Source of the DNA: Tipula vernalis
Lineage: Eukaryota > Arthropoda > Insecta > Diptera > Tipulidae
Direction of reading: 5' to 3'
Length of the DNA stretch: 64,000 nt
Assembly: GCA_958295665.1 (NCBI GenBank)
Contig: OY282559.1
Location: 263,662,057 to 263,726,056, forward strand
Translations under genes and position numbers: made by a program
Notes under the pieces: model-generated
What the model saw: only the letters and a program-made list of their open reading frames with translations
Databases searched by the model: none
Told to the model about the DNA's origin: nothing
In this document: positions 22,083 through 32,644 of the stretch, piece by piece
Layout of the letters: every line of letters starts with the position of its first letter
Position numbering within the stretch: position 1 is the first letter of the stretch

Positions 22083-24041
22083 GTGCTGTTTGACTTAGGA
22101 TCAGGGGCATCCTTCATTACTGAAGCGTGCGTAAACAAACTACAGCTAACCCGTAACAACTGTCAGATTCCCGTCAGTGGTGCAGCTTCGAATGCTACCA
22201 CCAAGGGTCGAACAACACTTACAATCATATCCCGCGTAGATACCAACTTTGCTATAGATGTAGATGTTTTCATTCTGGATCGGCTCACATCACGATTACC
22301 TAAACTGAATCCTGTAGTGACAGATACCTGGCATGAGCTAACATTCATCAGTTTCTCAATGTGGATATTATTTCGGGAGCCAGTTATTTTTTCAAACTTC
22401 TACGGCAAGGACGTATTGCAGGACCCAACAGCCTAATAGCACGATACACTGCTTTTGGATGGATTATCTCAGGAAAGTTGATCCACACATTTTACAAATG
22501 GAGTTTAATATTGATGAAACGATACGCAAGTTTTGGGAACTGGAGGAGCTTCCATTCTCAAGATGATTAGTATTCTTATGTGCTTTCGTTTTCACCCAGT
22601 AGCATTCACATCAGACATAGAGCGAATGTATCGCCAGATAAAAGTTGATGCTCGAGATTGCGATTACCAGCGCATTGTATGGCGTGAAAATCCCGCCGAC
22701 CAACTGAAGCACTTCCGATTGCCCACGGTTACTTACGGTACGTAACCGCGGAGGGGGAGCCTTCCGTCCCAAGCTACAAGAACCCTTGAATTGGTTTAGA
22801 ATCGATATCTTAGTTTCCACAGGCTTCAAACTCCATTTTAAATGATTTTTATGTGGACGACCTTTTAAGCGGGAGTAGCGACACAACATCAGCAATTACA
22901 TTGGCACACAACATAACGAAGATACTCAATGCAGCAGGTTTCCCACTATACAAATTTGCTTCAAACTAGCAAGAACTACTTTCTTCATTATCAAGTGTTT
23001 ACCGAGATATGACGGAATTTTCCAATATAACCGTTCGATTAACTGCAGCCAAAACAAGAGTGGCACCGATCAAGATTATTTCTGTTCCTCGACTCAAGCT
23101 ATGTGGTGCGTTGCTGTTGACAACACTAACTAAATCTGTCATAGAATTGATGAGGTTACCTTCTATTCCTGTTTATTGTTGGACGATTTCAGAAATAGTA
23201 TTCCTCAATTCATCTTAAAGCGGACTACACAAATTATGAACTTGTTGCCGACAACAAAATGGAACCATGTATCCTCTTCTGACAACCCTGCCGATTGCAC
23301 CTCGCGCGGATGCAGTCCATCCGATCTGCTGACACATTCTCTCTGGTGGGACGGACCCCACTGGCTCAATCAACAAAAGAATTCTTGGCCACAAGGACAT
23401 TCCGATGAAGAAAGACGTCCAAGTTCGGTTTAATTATTCCATAATTGCTGGCCAAACTTCATCATTCAATAAAATGAAGAGGATTTTAATCCACTTGAAA
23501 CGATTTGGTGCACTATGCAAAAGCAAGGAGGCAAAAGCTAAGATTTTGGACGACGTATTTTGGACGAATATAAGTGGGCGGAACACGAACTGTGCAATTA
23601 GTTCAGTAGGCACACTTTGCAGAAGAACTTCGACTTAAGGCGCCCAACCTAGGGCGCCCAATATTGAAAGGAAAATTAGCATCTCTGTCACCATATCTAG
23701 ACGACAACGACGTAATGCGAGTGGGAGGATGCCTCAAACACGCAGAATGCTCATACGAACAAAAGCATCCAATTATTCTATCTAATACTCACGTCCTTAC
23801 TGGAATGATATTATCTTACCTTCACCTCACTTATCTCCATCCTGGCCCAACGTTGTTATTCCACCTGTCCCGACAATCATTTTGGATCGTCACAGTACGA
23901 AAACCAGCAAGACAAGTTACTAATGATTGTATTATCTGTCGCAGGCTAAATTCTCATCCTTCAACTCTGGGGGGGAGGGGTGATTGTTCGGAATACCGCT
24001 CGGATCGAAAACAAAGACGTACCCACGTCAAAACATGTTAA
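22083..24041 (+). pseudogene. BEL/Pao pol remnant: protease, RT, RNase H linker, integrase zinc domain
   Basis: The protease is at 22083-22280 and reads LFDLGSGASFITE, where the family has a DSGS-type active site; the residue after Asp is changed. RT blocks follow: AFTSDIERMYRQIKVD (22605-22655) and the catalytic DFYVDDLLSG (about 22845-22875). The linker has TRVAPIKIISVPRLKLCGAL (about 23058-23118) and NPADCTSRG with LWWDGPHWL (23284-23370). The integrase zinc-binding domain has YLDDNDVMRVGG, KHPIIL and CIICRR. The integrase DDE core is deleted. The blocks lie in several frames with stops between. Confidence 0.78.
23969..23990 (+). promoter_or_regulatory. Polypurine tract and start of BEL 3' LTR
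   Basis: A run of G and A (23969-23980) is followed directly by TGATTGTTCGG at 23981. A purine tract against a TG start is the normal plus-strand primer and LTR edge. It follows the truncated integrase after only about 30 bases, so the deletion joined the zinc domain to the element's 3' end. The LTR end was not located. Confidence 0.6.
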
Positions 24042-24250
24042 AAGTAAAAAGTTTTTACTTAGCCTAGCCCTCTATAAACCGGTGTCTTTCGGGTCCGCAT
24101 AGAATTTTCCTATACAACCCTTGTTTAATATATTTGCTCCCAGTGTTCTTCCAGCATTTAAAGTAGACGAGAGACTCTCAAATATAGCAAAGCAATGGAT
24201 CTGCTTGTGCAAGGGTGACAATTTCATCTTTTTTTATCAAAACTGTTAAA

Positions 24251-26550
24251 CAGCAAAACAGAATTTAGAAAATGCCAACAAATTTTTCGCTGACAGTGTT
24301 TCAATTTTTCAAGCACCTTCTAAAAACTGATATGCAATCCTGTTTTTAAAAAATAAAGTTGGAAGAAAATTTCGGACAAAATAGGGTCAAACCAATTTTC
24401 CATCACTCACAGCTATTCGAAATATCGTTAAAATGCGAGGAAACATTTGCTTGTCAGCAAAACAAGCAGCCTCTCCAGAGAGAATTCTCGTAGGTTTTGT
24501 TGAGGTCTCTAAATGCCCTAGGGCCTCTAGGAGGCCTTATTTTTAAAAGGCTGGCGTTTTGTCGACTTCTTCAGTTGAAGTTCTATGTTGCCTAATCTTG
24601 TTGCTCTGTTCATCGTTCTATGCGCTCAAATATCTGCACAATGAGGCTAGGTTCCATATAGTATATTTGCTCCATAAGTCCAAACGGTTTCTGGTTAGGG
24701 TCGAGTAGAAAAGAAAGAAGAGACGCAACAACTTCAAGAACGTGAAACAACATTTGCTATGGGAACATGATGATGGAACGAAAGCTCGCCCTCCCTTCCC
24801 AACCACCACCGATGGAAAAATAGTGGTGATGCAAAAACAAAAAAAAAGAATTAATTTATGTTCCTGATAGTTTTTCAGAACTTGCGGTTGTAACAGGGAG
24901 GACGCTGTAGTACAAAAAATTGTGTTGTCTTGTGATTAACAATTGTCAAAAAAAAAAAAAATCATAATAAGGTGTCTCGAACCGGATTGAGTTTTTAATA
25001 CTAACATTACCTCTTTCCTTTCCTTCGTTCTTGTTATATGTGTAAAAGGGTGTACGGAGGGCCAGGCGTCATCCGGGAGTCTAGCTTCTTAGACTTGGTC
25101 GTACATTCTGATCATCAAACAATCAATTAAATCCTAATGGTTTCTGTTGTTAACCACCACCACGTACTAACAAACAATAACGCCCCCATTTTAATATACA
25201 TTTCAGCCATCAAACATTCCTTTATTAGTGTAACAATTTCCGGCTCTTTTTACCACACTAAGCTTATCAAAAGCCTTGGTTAATCCGAGGAATTTTTGAA
25301 TGTCTGCAACCCATTTTTAACATGTCCTTCCTTATACACGTTTTTTTTTGTCCGATAATTTTTTACTCCTCTTGAGGCTTTACTAGCTCTATGAATTTTG
25401 GTTGGAAACATTTCTGTATTTGTTTGTGACAATACAAATACTAGGCCGTAATTGGGAAAATTGAAATAATTGTCAAAAGTTACATGTGACCCAAATCATA
25501 CACATTACAATTTCAATTTGTTTCATATCACATTATGAGTGAATTTCATATTAATTCCCCATACTGTCATTGATGTCTTGGAATATGTTGTTGGCCAATT
25601 TTTTCTTTCTATTTTTTATTTGTATAGATTACAAAAGATCATAATATTTTTAATCTGGGATTACTTTTAATCCTCCCTAAAGCTTTAAAATTCAATATGA
25701 AAAATTGAAAATATCCAAACAAATCCGGTTTATTATCTTTTGTTGCGAAAATTTAATGATCCGAATTTCAAAGGACACATAAATAACCAATTTACTTGAA
25801 ATTCTCCATTTACAATATAAATATAATGAAAGAGGTTATAGTTCGATGTTGAAGAGATATTTCCTTTTACACTTGCAGTGTTGTTTAAAGGAGAGCGAGG
25901 TGTACAATAGAAATCTGATACAATAAGACGTATAGAATAAAGTATTGTTTTAACAAATGTATGGTACACTAAATAACAATAAAAAATTCTAAGAAGGTGT
26001 TAAATGGTTATATAAGCAACAAATACATCAGGAATGAGAGTAGATAAAATGTGCTTCAGTTTTTGCTTGATTCGATCACATTTCAACCACTTCATTATGC
26101 TTAGATACATTTCAGTTTTTTTTTCCTTTTCTCATTTCAACGACTGACAAAAAAATGTCCTTTTATCAAGTATTTTAGTCTTTTAATGTCCTGTAAACAT
26201 GTCTTCTGCAATATATTGATCACAAGTATATGAAAGTAAAAGAAACCGTACACATGTTTATGTACACAAACAAAGTGAAAACCAGAAAATTTTTCATTTT
26301 CATTTCAGTTTTGTGTTATGTACAAAGTATAATACTCGTATTTATAAATAAAATGTCAATTCGATTTATATTTATTTTTGTTGTTTTTTTCATTCTCGGT
26401 TTCATCTGTACATCTTCATCTCGGTATATATCTGCGCGCTATAATACACATACAATATTCTCTGGATGATATCCTTTTTTTGTTTTTGCTGTTATTGCTG
26501 GTTGTTGGGGATACACTATCGTATAAAAATAACACAAAACCATATTTAAG
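24251..26550 (+). other. Rest of the syntrophin intron before the PDZ exon
   Basis: No gene or clean transposon end was recognised. A GC-richer patch at about 25040-25100 and a Lys/Arg-rich broken frame at about 24640-24830 are unexplained. The stretch ends in AACCATATTTAAG at 26550; this is a valid AG acceptor with a weak pyrimidine tract directly before it. A stronger T-rich run lies further up, at about 26460-26500. Confidence 0.5.
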
Positions 26551-26785
26551 GTTCGTGTTATAAAATCAGATAATAATGGATTAGGAATATCAATAAAAGG
26601 TGGACGTGAAAATCGTATGCCAATATTAATTTCAAAAATATTTCGTGGCATGGCTGCCGATAATGCAAAAGGATTATATGTTGGTGATGCTATTTTATCA
26701 GTAAATGGTGAGGAGTTACGTGATGCAACGCATGATGAAGCGGTGCGAGCATTAAAACGTGCCGGACGAATTGTGGATTTGGAAG
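26551..26785 (+). CDS. Syn1: Syntrophin exon encoding the PDZ domain
   Basis: The 235-base exon starts in phase 0 after a TTTAAG acceptor and ends G|GTAAGT, leaving one base of the next codon. The product runs [20 protein letters not shown], then [28 protein letters not shown] and [19 protein letters not shown]. This is a nearly whole PDZ domain: GLGI is the carboxylate-binding loop, GDAILSVNG the conserved core turn and HDEAV the ligand-specificity helix start. The phrase [17 protein letters not shown] with ATHDEAV is specific to alpha/beta-type syntrophins, where the PDZ splits the first PH domain. Syntrophin PDZ domains recruit channels and signalling proteins to the dystrophin complex. 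The next exon, expected to begin the second half of the PH domain, is not in the remaining 37 kb. Confidence is high for the family and moderate for the symbol. Confidence 0.92.
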
Positions 26786-28040
26786 GTAAGTGAATTTTGA
26801 TATTTATTCTCATTTTGTTATACAATTTCTCAGTGGTGCAATAGAATATTGATCTAATTATATAATAGTTCTTTAAAGTCACTCATTTTGTACTAAGGTT
26901 GCCAACTTTCTGAAATAGTCCGACCGGCCAGAGCTAAAAAAAAAATCACGTTGGCTACAAAAACATCAGTGAACTATAAAAAAGTAAATAGCTTTGCAAA
27001 TATTGAGCCTTGTAAAACTACTTGTCGTAAAAAAAATAAGGTGAGCCAAAATGCGACTAAGCAATTTTTTAATTTTTTTTTTTAACATCTTGATTTTAAT
27101 AGTTTTTCTGTAAATTCTGAGATTCACTGCCACATCCAGTTGGCCGATTTTCACTATAAATTCCAAATTTATGAAAAATCTTAAATTTATGTAGCTTCAG
27201 TGCGATTATTTAAAGGAACAATAGTCTGTGCTGTAGAGAGAACACAGACAGATAGACCGACAGATACGACTTCGAGACCGGTTTTCTTGAGCCGAGGAGA
27301 CCCCAAACTTTGGAAGGCCGATGTATGACTTTCATTTACAAACGGGGAATTTAGAGAAACTTATTAAGAAAATTTCTTACAAATTTAGAATTTTTATTTT
27401 GTAACTTTTTTAACGAGATTTTATATAATAAAATACAATTATTTTGGTTTTGTCACTTTCTTACTTTTTCTACAATAAAAATGTTAACTTTTTTAACCTT
27501 TTTACTAACGTAAAAGCATGTCGAAACCAACAATAGCACATTGAATTCCGACTGCATTCAAATTATTTTCGTTATTTTTTTCATTCATACTCTTTCTTGG
27601 TGAGATTTTTTTGCTACCAATTCCAGCAGCAGTTGATTATATCTAATAAAATCTTTAAATCCAGAGCAAGAGAACTTATATTTTCCAGTACCATAAATCC
27701 TGCTGCGAAATTTGCTACCCCAATGCGACCATCTCTGCAATCAATGTCGGCTAAAAACCAAAACATCTATTTAGTCAGTCGAATAATATCAAAGCAACTT
27801 TGATTATACAAAGCCATAGTCTAGAAAAACGAAGCTTTTATAAGGGAATTAGAAACGAGAAAAAAATCAAACTTTTCATAGTAAACAAACAAAACATATG
27901 GGAAATCAATTTTTTTCCTAAGAAAAATTCTTAAATGAAAGCGATACAAATTCTTAATTATCCTTTCTGAAATACTTTCATAAATGTTTGAATTTCAACA
28001 TATATGAGCAACGTTTAAGTAAATAGTTTTTATTTTCTTG
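26786..28040 (+). other. Start of the downstream syntrophin intron, no gene
   Basis: The stretch begins with donor GTAAGTG and is AT-rich. A short GACAGATAGACCGACAG-type run lies near 27248. No coding sequence was recognised. Confidence 0.5.
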
Positions 28041-28086
28041 GGTGGTGAGATGTTCTAACTATCGGTGGTGAGATGTTCTAACCATC
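28041..28086. repeat. Tandem duplication of a 23-base unit
   Basis: GGTGGTGAGATGTTCTAACT followed by ATC (28041-28063) is repeated directly at 28064-28086 with one change (T to C). It lies just outside the inverted repeat that begins near 28110. Confidence 0.85.
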
Positions 28087-28109
28087 ACTATTTTCGATGT
28101 TCGATAGTG

Positions 28110-28395
28110 TTCATGGCTCCATTTTTAAGAATAAAACTGTACACCATTTCGATTTATGAATTATGTACATATACTTTATTGCGATCTCAGCATGCCCGAA
28201 TAAAACATCATTCTGTTTCTACTTCCATTCATCACTCTTTATCATCCAAATTTTCGTTTGTGGCTCTTTGTCGATGAGAAAAAAAGAAACAGTATATGTA
28301 TACATTTATTCTACAAGAATGAGATCACAATAAAGAAAGCATAATTCAAAAATCGAAATGGTGTACAGTTTTATTCTTAAAAAAGGAGACATGAT
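28110..28395. repeat. Inverted repeat with about 85-base arms
   Basis: The left arm (about 28110-28195) reads TCATGGCTCC, then TTTTTAAGAATAAAACTGTA and CACCATTTCGATTTATGAAT. The right arm (about 28310-28395) is its reverse complement with a few changes. The spacer is about 115 bases. The right arm ends exactly where the MITE at 28393 starts. It could be a foldback MITE or the product of an inverted duplication. Confidence 0.75.
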
Positions 28396-28941
28396 GGCTG
28401 GTCTCCACTTGTTTATTTTTCTCTTGACAAAAAATAAATGATAAACGGCTCGTGACATTTTTTGTACAACTACTAACATAAAGAATATAACTAATTTCTC
28501 TCTTTGAGAATAAGAAAAAAATTTGAATTTGGTTCGTTTTTCGAATAATACAATTTTTGGAAAATTGCTTTTGTATTCCACAATTTATTATTTATGTTTT
28601 ATTATAATAACACAAATTTTATTACATTTTCACCTAAAATTTATTAAAAAGCTAAAATTTTGCCAAAAAACATCAAAATTTCATTTTATTTGTCAAAAAA
28701 TTCAACATAAAATGACATTAAATTGAGCATAAAATACAATTTATGCTCAAATGGCACAACGTCATGACAAAAATATTGAATATTCTGATCTTTTTCTCTC
28801 TTGACAAAATTTCAATGCGCATGCTCAAATCTATTTTTGTGTATGTATTTTGGAAAATGTACTAAAAATTGTCACGAGGAAAAAAATGGACTAGATTTTT
28901 TTTTTGTCAGGAGAAAAATACGAAAGTGGAGACCAGCCATC
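28393..28941. mobile_element. 549-bp MITE with long inverted ends
   Basis: The left end GATGGCTGGTCTCCACTT, followed by a TATTTTTCTCTTGACAAAA block, is matched by the reverse complement of 28896-28941. A second matching block (CGTGACA...TTTTGTAC, left about 28450-28468; right about 28855-28877) extends the repeat to about 85 bases. The middle is AT-rich and non-coding. The target duplication could not be resolved. The superfamily is unknown. Confidence 0.75.
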
Positions 28942-29387
28942 AATGTACAAATTTGTTTGTTTGAAAAAAAATAAAAAAATAAAAAATTCAAATGAATTGA
29001 AAGTCGCTGCTTTCCGAATTGTAATCCCAAGATGGCTTCTTCAAAATTAATTTTACAATAAATAAGTAATTAATACACAACTAATATGGTTTTTATTATT
29101 TATGCGTCAAATTACAGATTGCAAGTGAATGAGATTTTTTATTTTTGCTACATCGTAAATGATCCCATAAAGTACTAAACCCTTACGCAAATATTATGGT
29201 ACTTATTCACCAACCCTGACTCAATCGAGAAGAACAATATAATTTATTATGGATAGGTAATTGCATTTTTTATACCATTACCAAAATCAAACTAGTACAT
29301 TTTCTACTTTATAAGACCATTGACGTTTGACATAAAAATAACTTAATATTTGACTATAAAGCAATTATAAAGCTAAGTACATACACT
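28942..29387. other. AT-rich spacer, nothing recognised
   Basis: No coding sequence or repeat could be identified between the MITE and the CACTG-starting word at 29394. Confidence 0.4.
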
Positions 29388-29748
29388 GAGAGAAAAAACA
29401 ATGTAAATTCAATAAAAACAACTTTATTTTAAAGTAAAACCTTTATGATACCCAGTTAAAGTAGACTTTTTTGATTTTGATGTCGAAACAGTTTAAAAAT
29501 ATAACTTTAATTCCACAATGTATATTTAAAATTTTTCGATTTAATTTTAAATGTGCAACATGTACTTTTAATTGTTGACCAACTTTGATTTGAAGTATAC
29601 AAATAATTCAATTCCAAGTTGTTTCCATTTTTGATTTAAATATTTTATAGAAGAAATAACCATTGATTCAATGTGTGAAAAATTTAAATTTTAAATTACA
29701 ATGATTTAAATGAAAGGTGATAATATTTTGAAAAAAGGTTGAGTAAAG

Positions 29749-30590
29749 TTTTTTTTTTTTTTTTTTATTAATACATATATTCAAAATATAAAAGTGTTTG
29801 AACAATGCCAATATAACTTAGCAATATAATTTAATCAATAATACAATAAGGTCTAAAACTAATACCGAAAATAAAAAATGTATAAACTTATTATTCCTAA
29901 ATTTAGCATTGAAAATTTTAAAAATGTTATATAAAACAAATTATATTGAATATAGTAGGAAGTTACGGAGGCAAAGCCTGTAGAGTAACCCCTTCACTTA
30001 AACTAAAACAATTTAACTTAAACTTATATGAAGAGGAAGCAGTTATCATGTTTTAAAAAATATGTCAACTTAAATTACCAAAAAAAAAAAAAAAAAAATA
30101 CAAAGTTTTTTAATAAAAAAAAAAATAATAAAAAATAGTACTAAAAATAACAAAATAAAAAATTATAATATAATGATCAAATTAAAAAAATCGTTCAATA
30201 TTGTCTTCTGTGAAGAGCCAATTCTTGAGGTTTTTCGTAAATTTTTGAGGCGATAACTCATTTTTTAAAAACGCGGGCAAACAATTGAAAAGAGCAGGGG
30301 CTATATAATCAAAAAAGCGCTTAACATACTCTTTACGTGTGAACGGTACTGCACAAGTCTGACCACAGCGCAATACATAAGTTGCATTTTTAACCACTCT
30401 GTACCCGCCCCTAATAAAAAACACCTTCAAAACTCTGTATACATATAGGTAGCGGAACGGCAATATATTGCTAGATTTGAAAAGTGGCCAACTATGAATC
30501 AAACGTTTCTTATTATGAATAATTCTCACAGCCATTTTTTGTGCCGTGATGAGGCTTTTGATATTAGAAAAATTAACACATTATAAAGTA
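29749..30590 (-). mobile_element. 5'-truncated LINE, 3' end only
   Basis: On the minus strand the frame 30535-30182 reads MAVRIIHNKKRLIHSWPLFK and ILPFRYLYVYRVLKVFF, ending LKNWLFTEDN. This is the C-terminal tail after the RT domain in CR1/jockey-type LINEs. Homology continues upstream to about 30570 (SNIKSLITAQK). A 3' UTR follows and ends in a long T run on the plus strand (about 29749-29766), which is the poly(A) tail. Only the last 130 or so codons are present. Confidence 0.7.
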
Positions 30591-31339
30591 ATAAAGTAAT
30601 AAAGTTTTTAAAGTATACCACCAATTTTAATTTGAATGATTTATAATTTTAAAATAAATTTAATTTCACATTGGGTCAATGATATATTAATTTTGAAATA
30701 AATACAAATGCATTTAATTTATTCAAATTTATTTTCCTTTATTCTGTTATGCAATAATAAACAATTTTTAACTTAAAACTATTAACTATTTCATTATATT
30801 GATTCTAACAATTTTGTTTACAATAATAAAACTATATTTAAAAAAAAAATTAATAAAATAAAATATTGGGAACATTAAATTTAATTTAAATAAATTTATT
30901 TCTAATATACGTTTTTCCATTATTAATGGAATACATATGTAGAGGTGGGCTAGTAAAAAAATCTATATTTTTAATATATAATTTGTCCGTATAAATATTT
31001 CCTACTTGGTAAGCTTGAAAGTGATTGTCAAATTTAATAATATTAATTAAATAAACAAGTATTAATAGATCTCCTTCATACATAATTGATTTTATTTTAT
31101 ATAACTCAAAATTATCCGCAACATTTTTAACTAAATAATAATTTGGTTTATATTCAGTTCCTTTGTAAATTACTGAAGTCTCACACATTTTTATACTTTT
31201 GTAATAAATTTTTTCAACGTCAATAATTTTTGAAAAGTAATCTTCTTTTGTTAAATCTTTTATTTCAAACTTGTTGCTATCAATAATATATTCGAACCCA
31301 TTTTCATATTTGAATAAAATTTGTGAAAATTTTAAACCT

Positions 31340-31553
31340 GGGGCCCTATTATGAAATTTTCGATAGCGTTTTTTTCTCGATAGTATCGAAAATGAGCTAT
31401 CATGAAATTTTTCGATAGTGTATTTTTTCGATAGTATCGAAAATGAGCTATTACGAAATTTTTCGATTTCGATTTTTTTTCGATATTATCGAAAATGAGC
31501 TATCACGAAATTTTTCGATAGTATTTTTTTTTCGATAATATCGAAAATTTTCG
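31340..31553. repeat. Left arm of foldback element: four subrepeats of about 51 bases
   Basis: Units begin TATTATGAAA, TATCATGAAA, TATTACGAAA and TATCACGAAA and each carries CGATA...TATCGAAAAT. Each unit is itself partly palindromic around TTTTCGATA/TATCGAAAA. GAGCTAT marks the unit joints. Confidence 0.85.
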
Positions 31554-31936
31554 ACTGCTCTTGAGGTGACGACCATATTATTTCATCAAGGTAGTTTAAT
31601 AGAATTAAATTGCAATATTTAATAAATAAAAATATTTTTTTCAAAAATGTGAGTTGCAAATAAATTTTTATTTTATATTAATAATATATTTGTGTTATAT
31701 TAATATTATATTACAGAGAAACCTCTCTACAACGGACATCGATGGGACCAAAAAGGTTGTCCATTGTAATGGGGTGTTGAACTGAGCATTTATGATTTTT
31801 TTTATTAAAATTTTCTTGGGATTCTAAAGAGTGTTTTTTTAAGCCCGATAGAACTTGAAATTGTAAAAAATAACACAAAAAATTAAATTGTAATGAAAAT
31901 TTTTTTTTTATTCGAAAGATCAATATGTACATGGCA

Positions 31937-32614
31937 TTAATATTTGAAAATGATTTCGGGCATCGGCTGTTCTTGACGAAAATGCATTCTCGACGTCCAA
32001 TTTTGGGCCACTTTTTCGAGCACTGCTGGCCGTATGTCACGAATAACACGAACAATGCTGGCCTCCAAGGCGTTAATTGTTGCTGGTTTATCAACATAAA
32101 CCAGTGACTTCACGTAGCCCCACAGGAAATAATCGAGAGGCGTCTAATCGCACGACCTTGGAGGCCAATTGACAGGTCCATTTCACGAAATCAACTTATC
32201 GCCAAATTTTGATTTTAATGAGTCGATGGTTGCGGTCGCCGTATGGCATTTAGCGCCATACTGTTGAAACCAAATCTCGTTCGGATTAATGTCATCCATA
32301 TTTGTAGTGGACGGACAGAGCCCCAATTCCTGCGAATGACGACGAATCGCTAAATTTGGATCTTCTTCCACACTTTTGTTTACAGCGGCGATATTCTCTT
32401 CAGTACGCACATTCCTTCGACGTGTTGATGTTATTGCATCCTCTAGAGAGTATGTGGTACGAAACCTATCCACAGTTTGACGGATAGCTTGCTCAGATGA
32501 ACGATTATGTGCGCCATAAAAATCACGAATTCGTCTAGTTGCGAGAATCGACGACTGATTTTCAAAGTAAATTTTAATAATTTCGTAGCGTTCTTCAAGC
32601 GTGAGTCTATTCAT
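31937..32614 (-). pseudogene. DD41D mariner-type transposase remnant
   Basis: The minus-strand N-terminus reads MNRLTLEERYEIIKIYFENQ, followed by an HTH region and EENIAAVNKSVEEDPNLAIR. A large deletion then joins LCPST directly to MDDINPNEIWFQQYGAKCHT. The usual WFQQDGA Asp is Tyr here, so the second catalytic acid is lost; the first acid lies in the deleted part. Beyond a stop, the sequence continues NGPVNWPPRSCD, another stop, TPLDYFLWGYVKS, and ends MPEIIFKY with a stop at 31937. By my count 41 residues separate the QQ(D)GA position and the Asp of PLDYF, giving DD41D. A terminus-like word CAGAGAAACCTCTCTACAAC follows TA at about 31713; the other end is replaced by the 108-bp array. Confidence 0.75.
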
Positions 32615-32644
32615 GATGATTTGCCAGAGTATACTGAGATCTGC

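Larger units (their letters stand above)
20860..24250 (+). mobile_element. BEL/Pao LTR retrotransposon remnant (copy 3)
   Basis: Plus-strand pieces follow the BEL/Pao order: gag (about 20860-21930), aspartic protease (22083-22280), RT (22580-22980), RNase H/linker (23009-23400), the integrase zinc-binding domain (about 23660-23950), then a purine tract and an LTR-like TG start at 23981. The integrase catalytic core is absent: the frame passes from CIICRRLNSHP almost directly into the purine tract. Stops and shifts separate the blocks. It is the most complete of the three BEL copies here. Confidence 0.8.

Noticed and set aside
24618..24809. Open frame on the minus strand
   Set aside because: No recognisable domain, and composition is not convincing; probably chance.
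26230..26563. Hydrophobic plus-strand frames just before the PDZ exon
   Set aside because: T-rich intron sequence; the true exon starts at 26551 in another frame with a syntrophin match.
29394..29409. CACTGAGAGAAAAAAC as a definite CACTA terminus
   Set aside because: I could not find a matching inverted copy anywhere to the right, so it is mentioned only as tentative.
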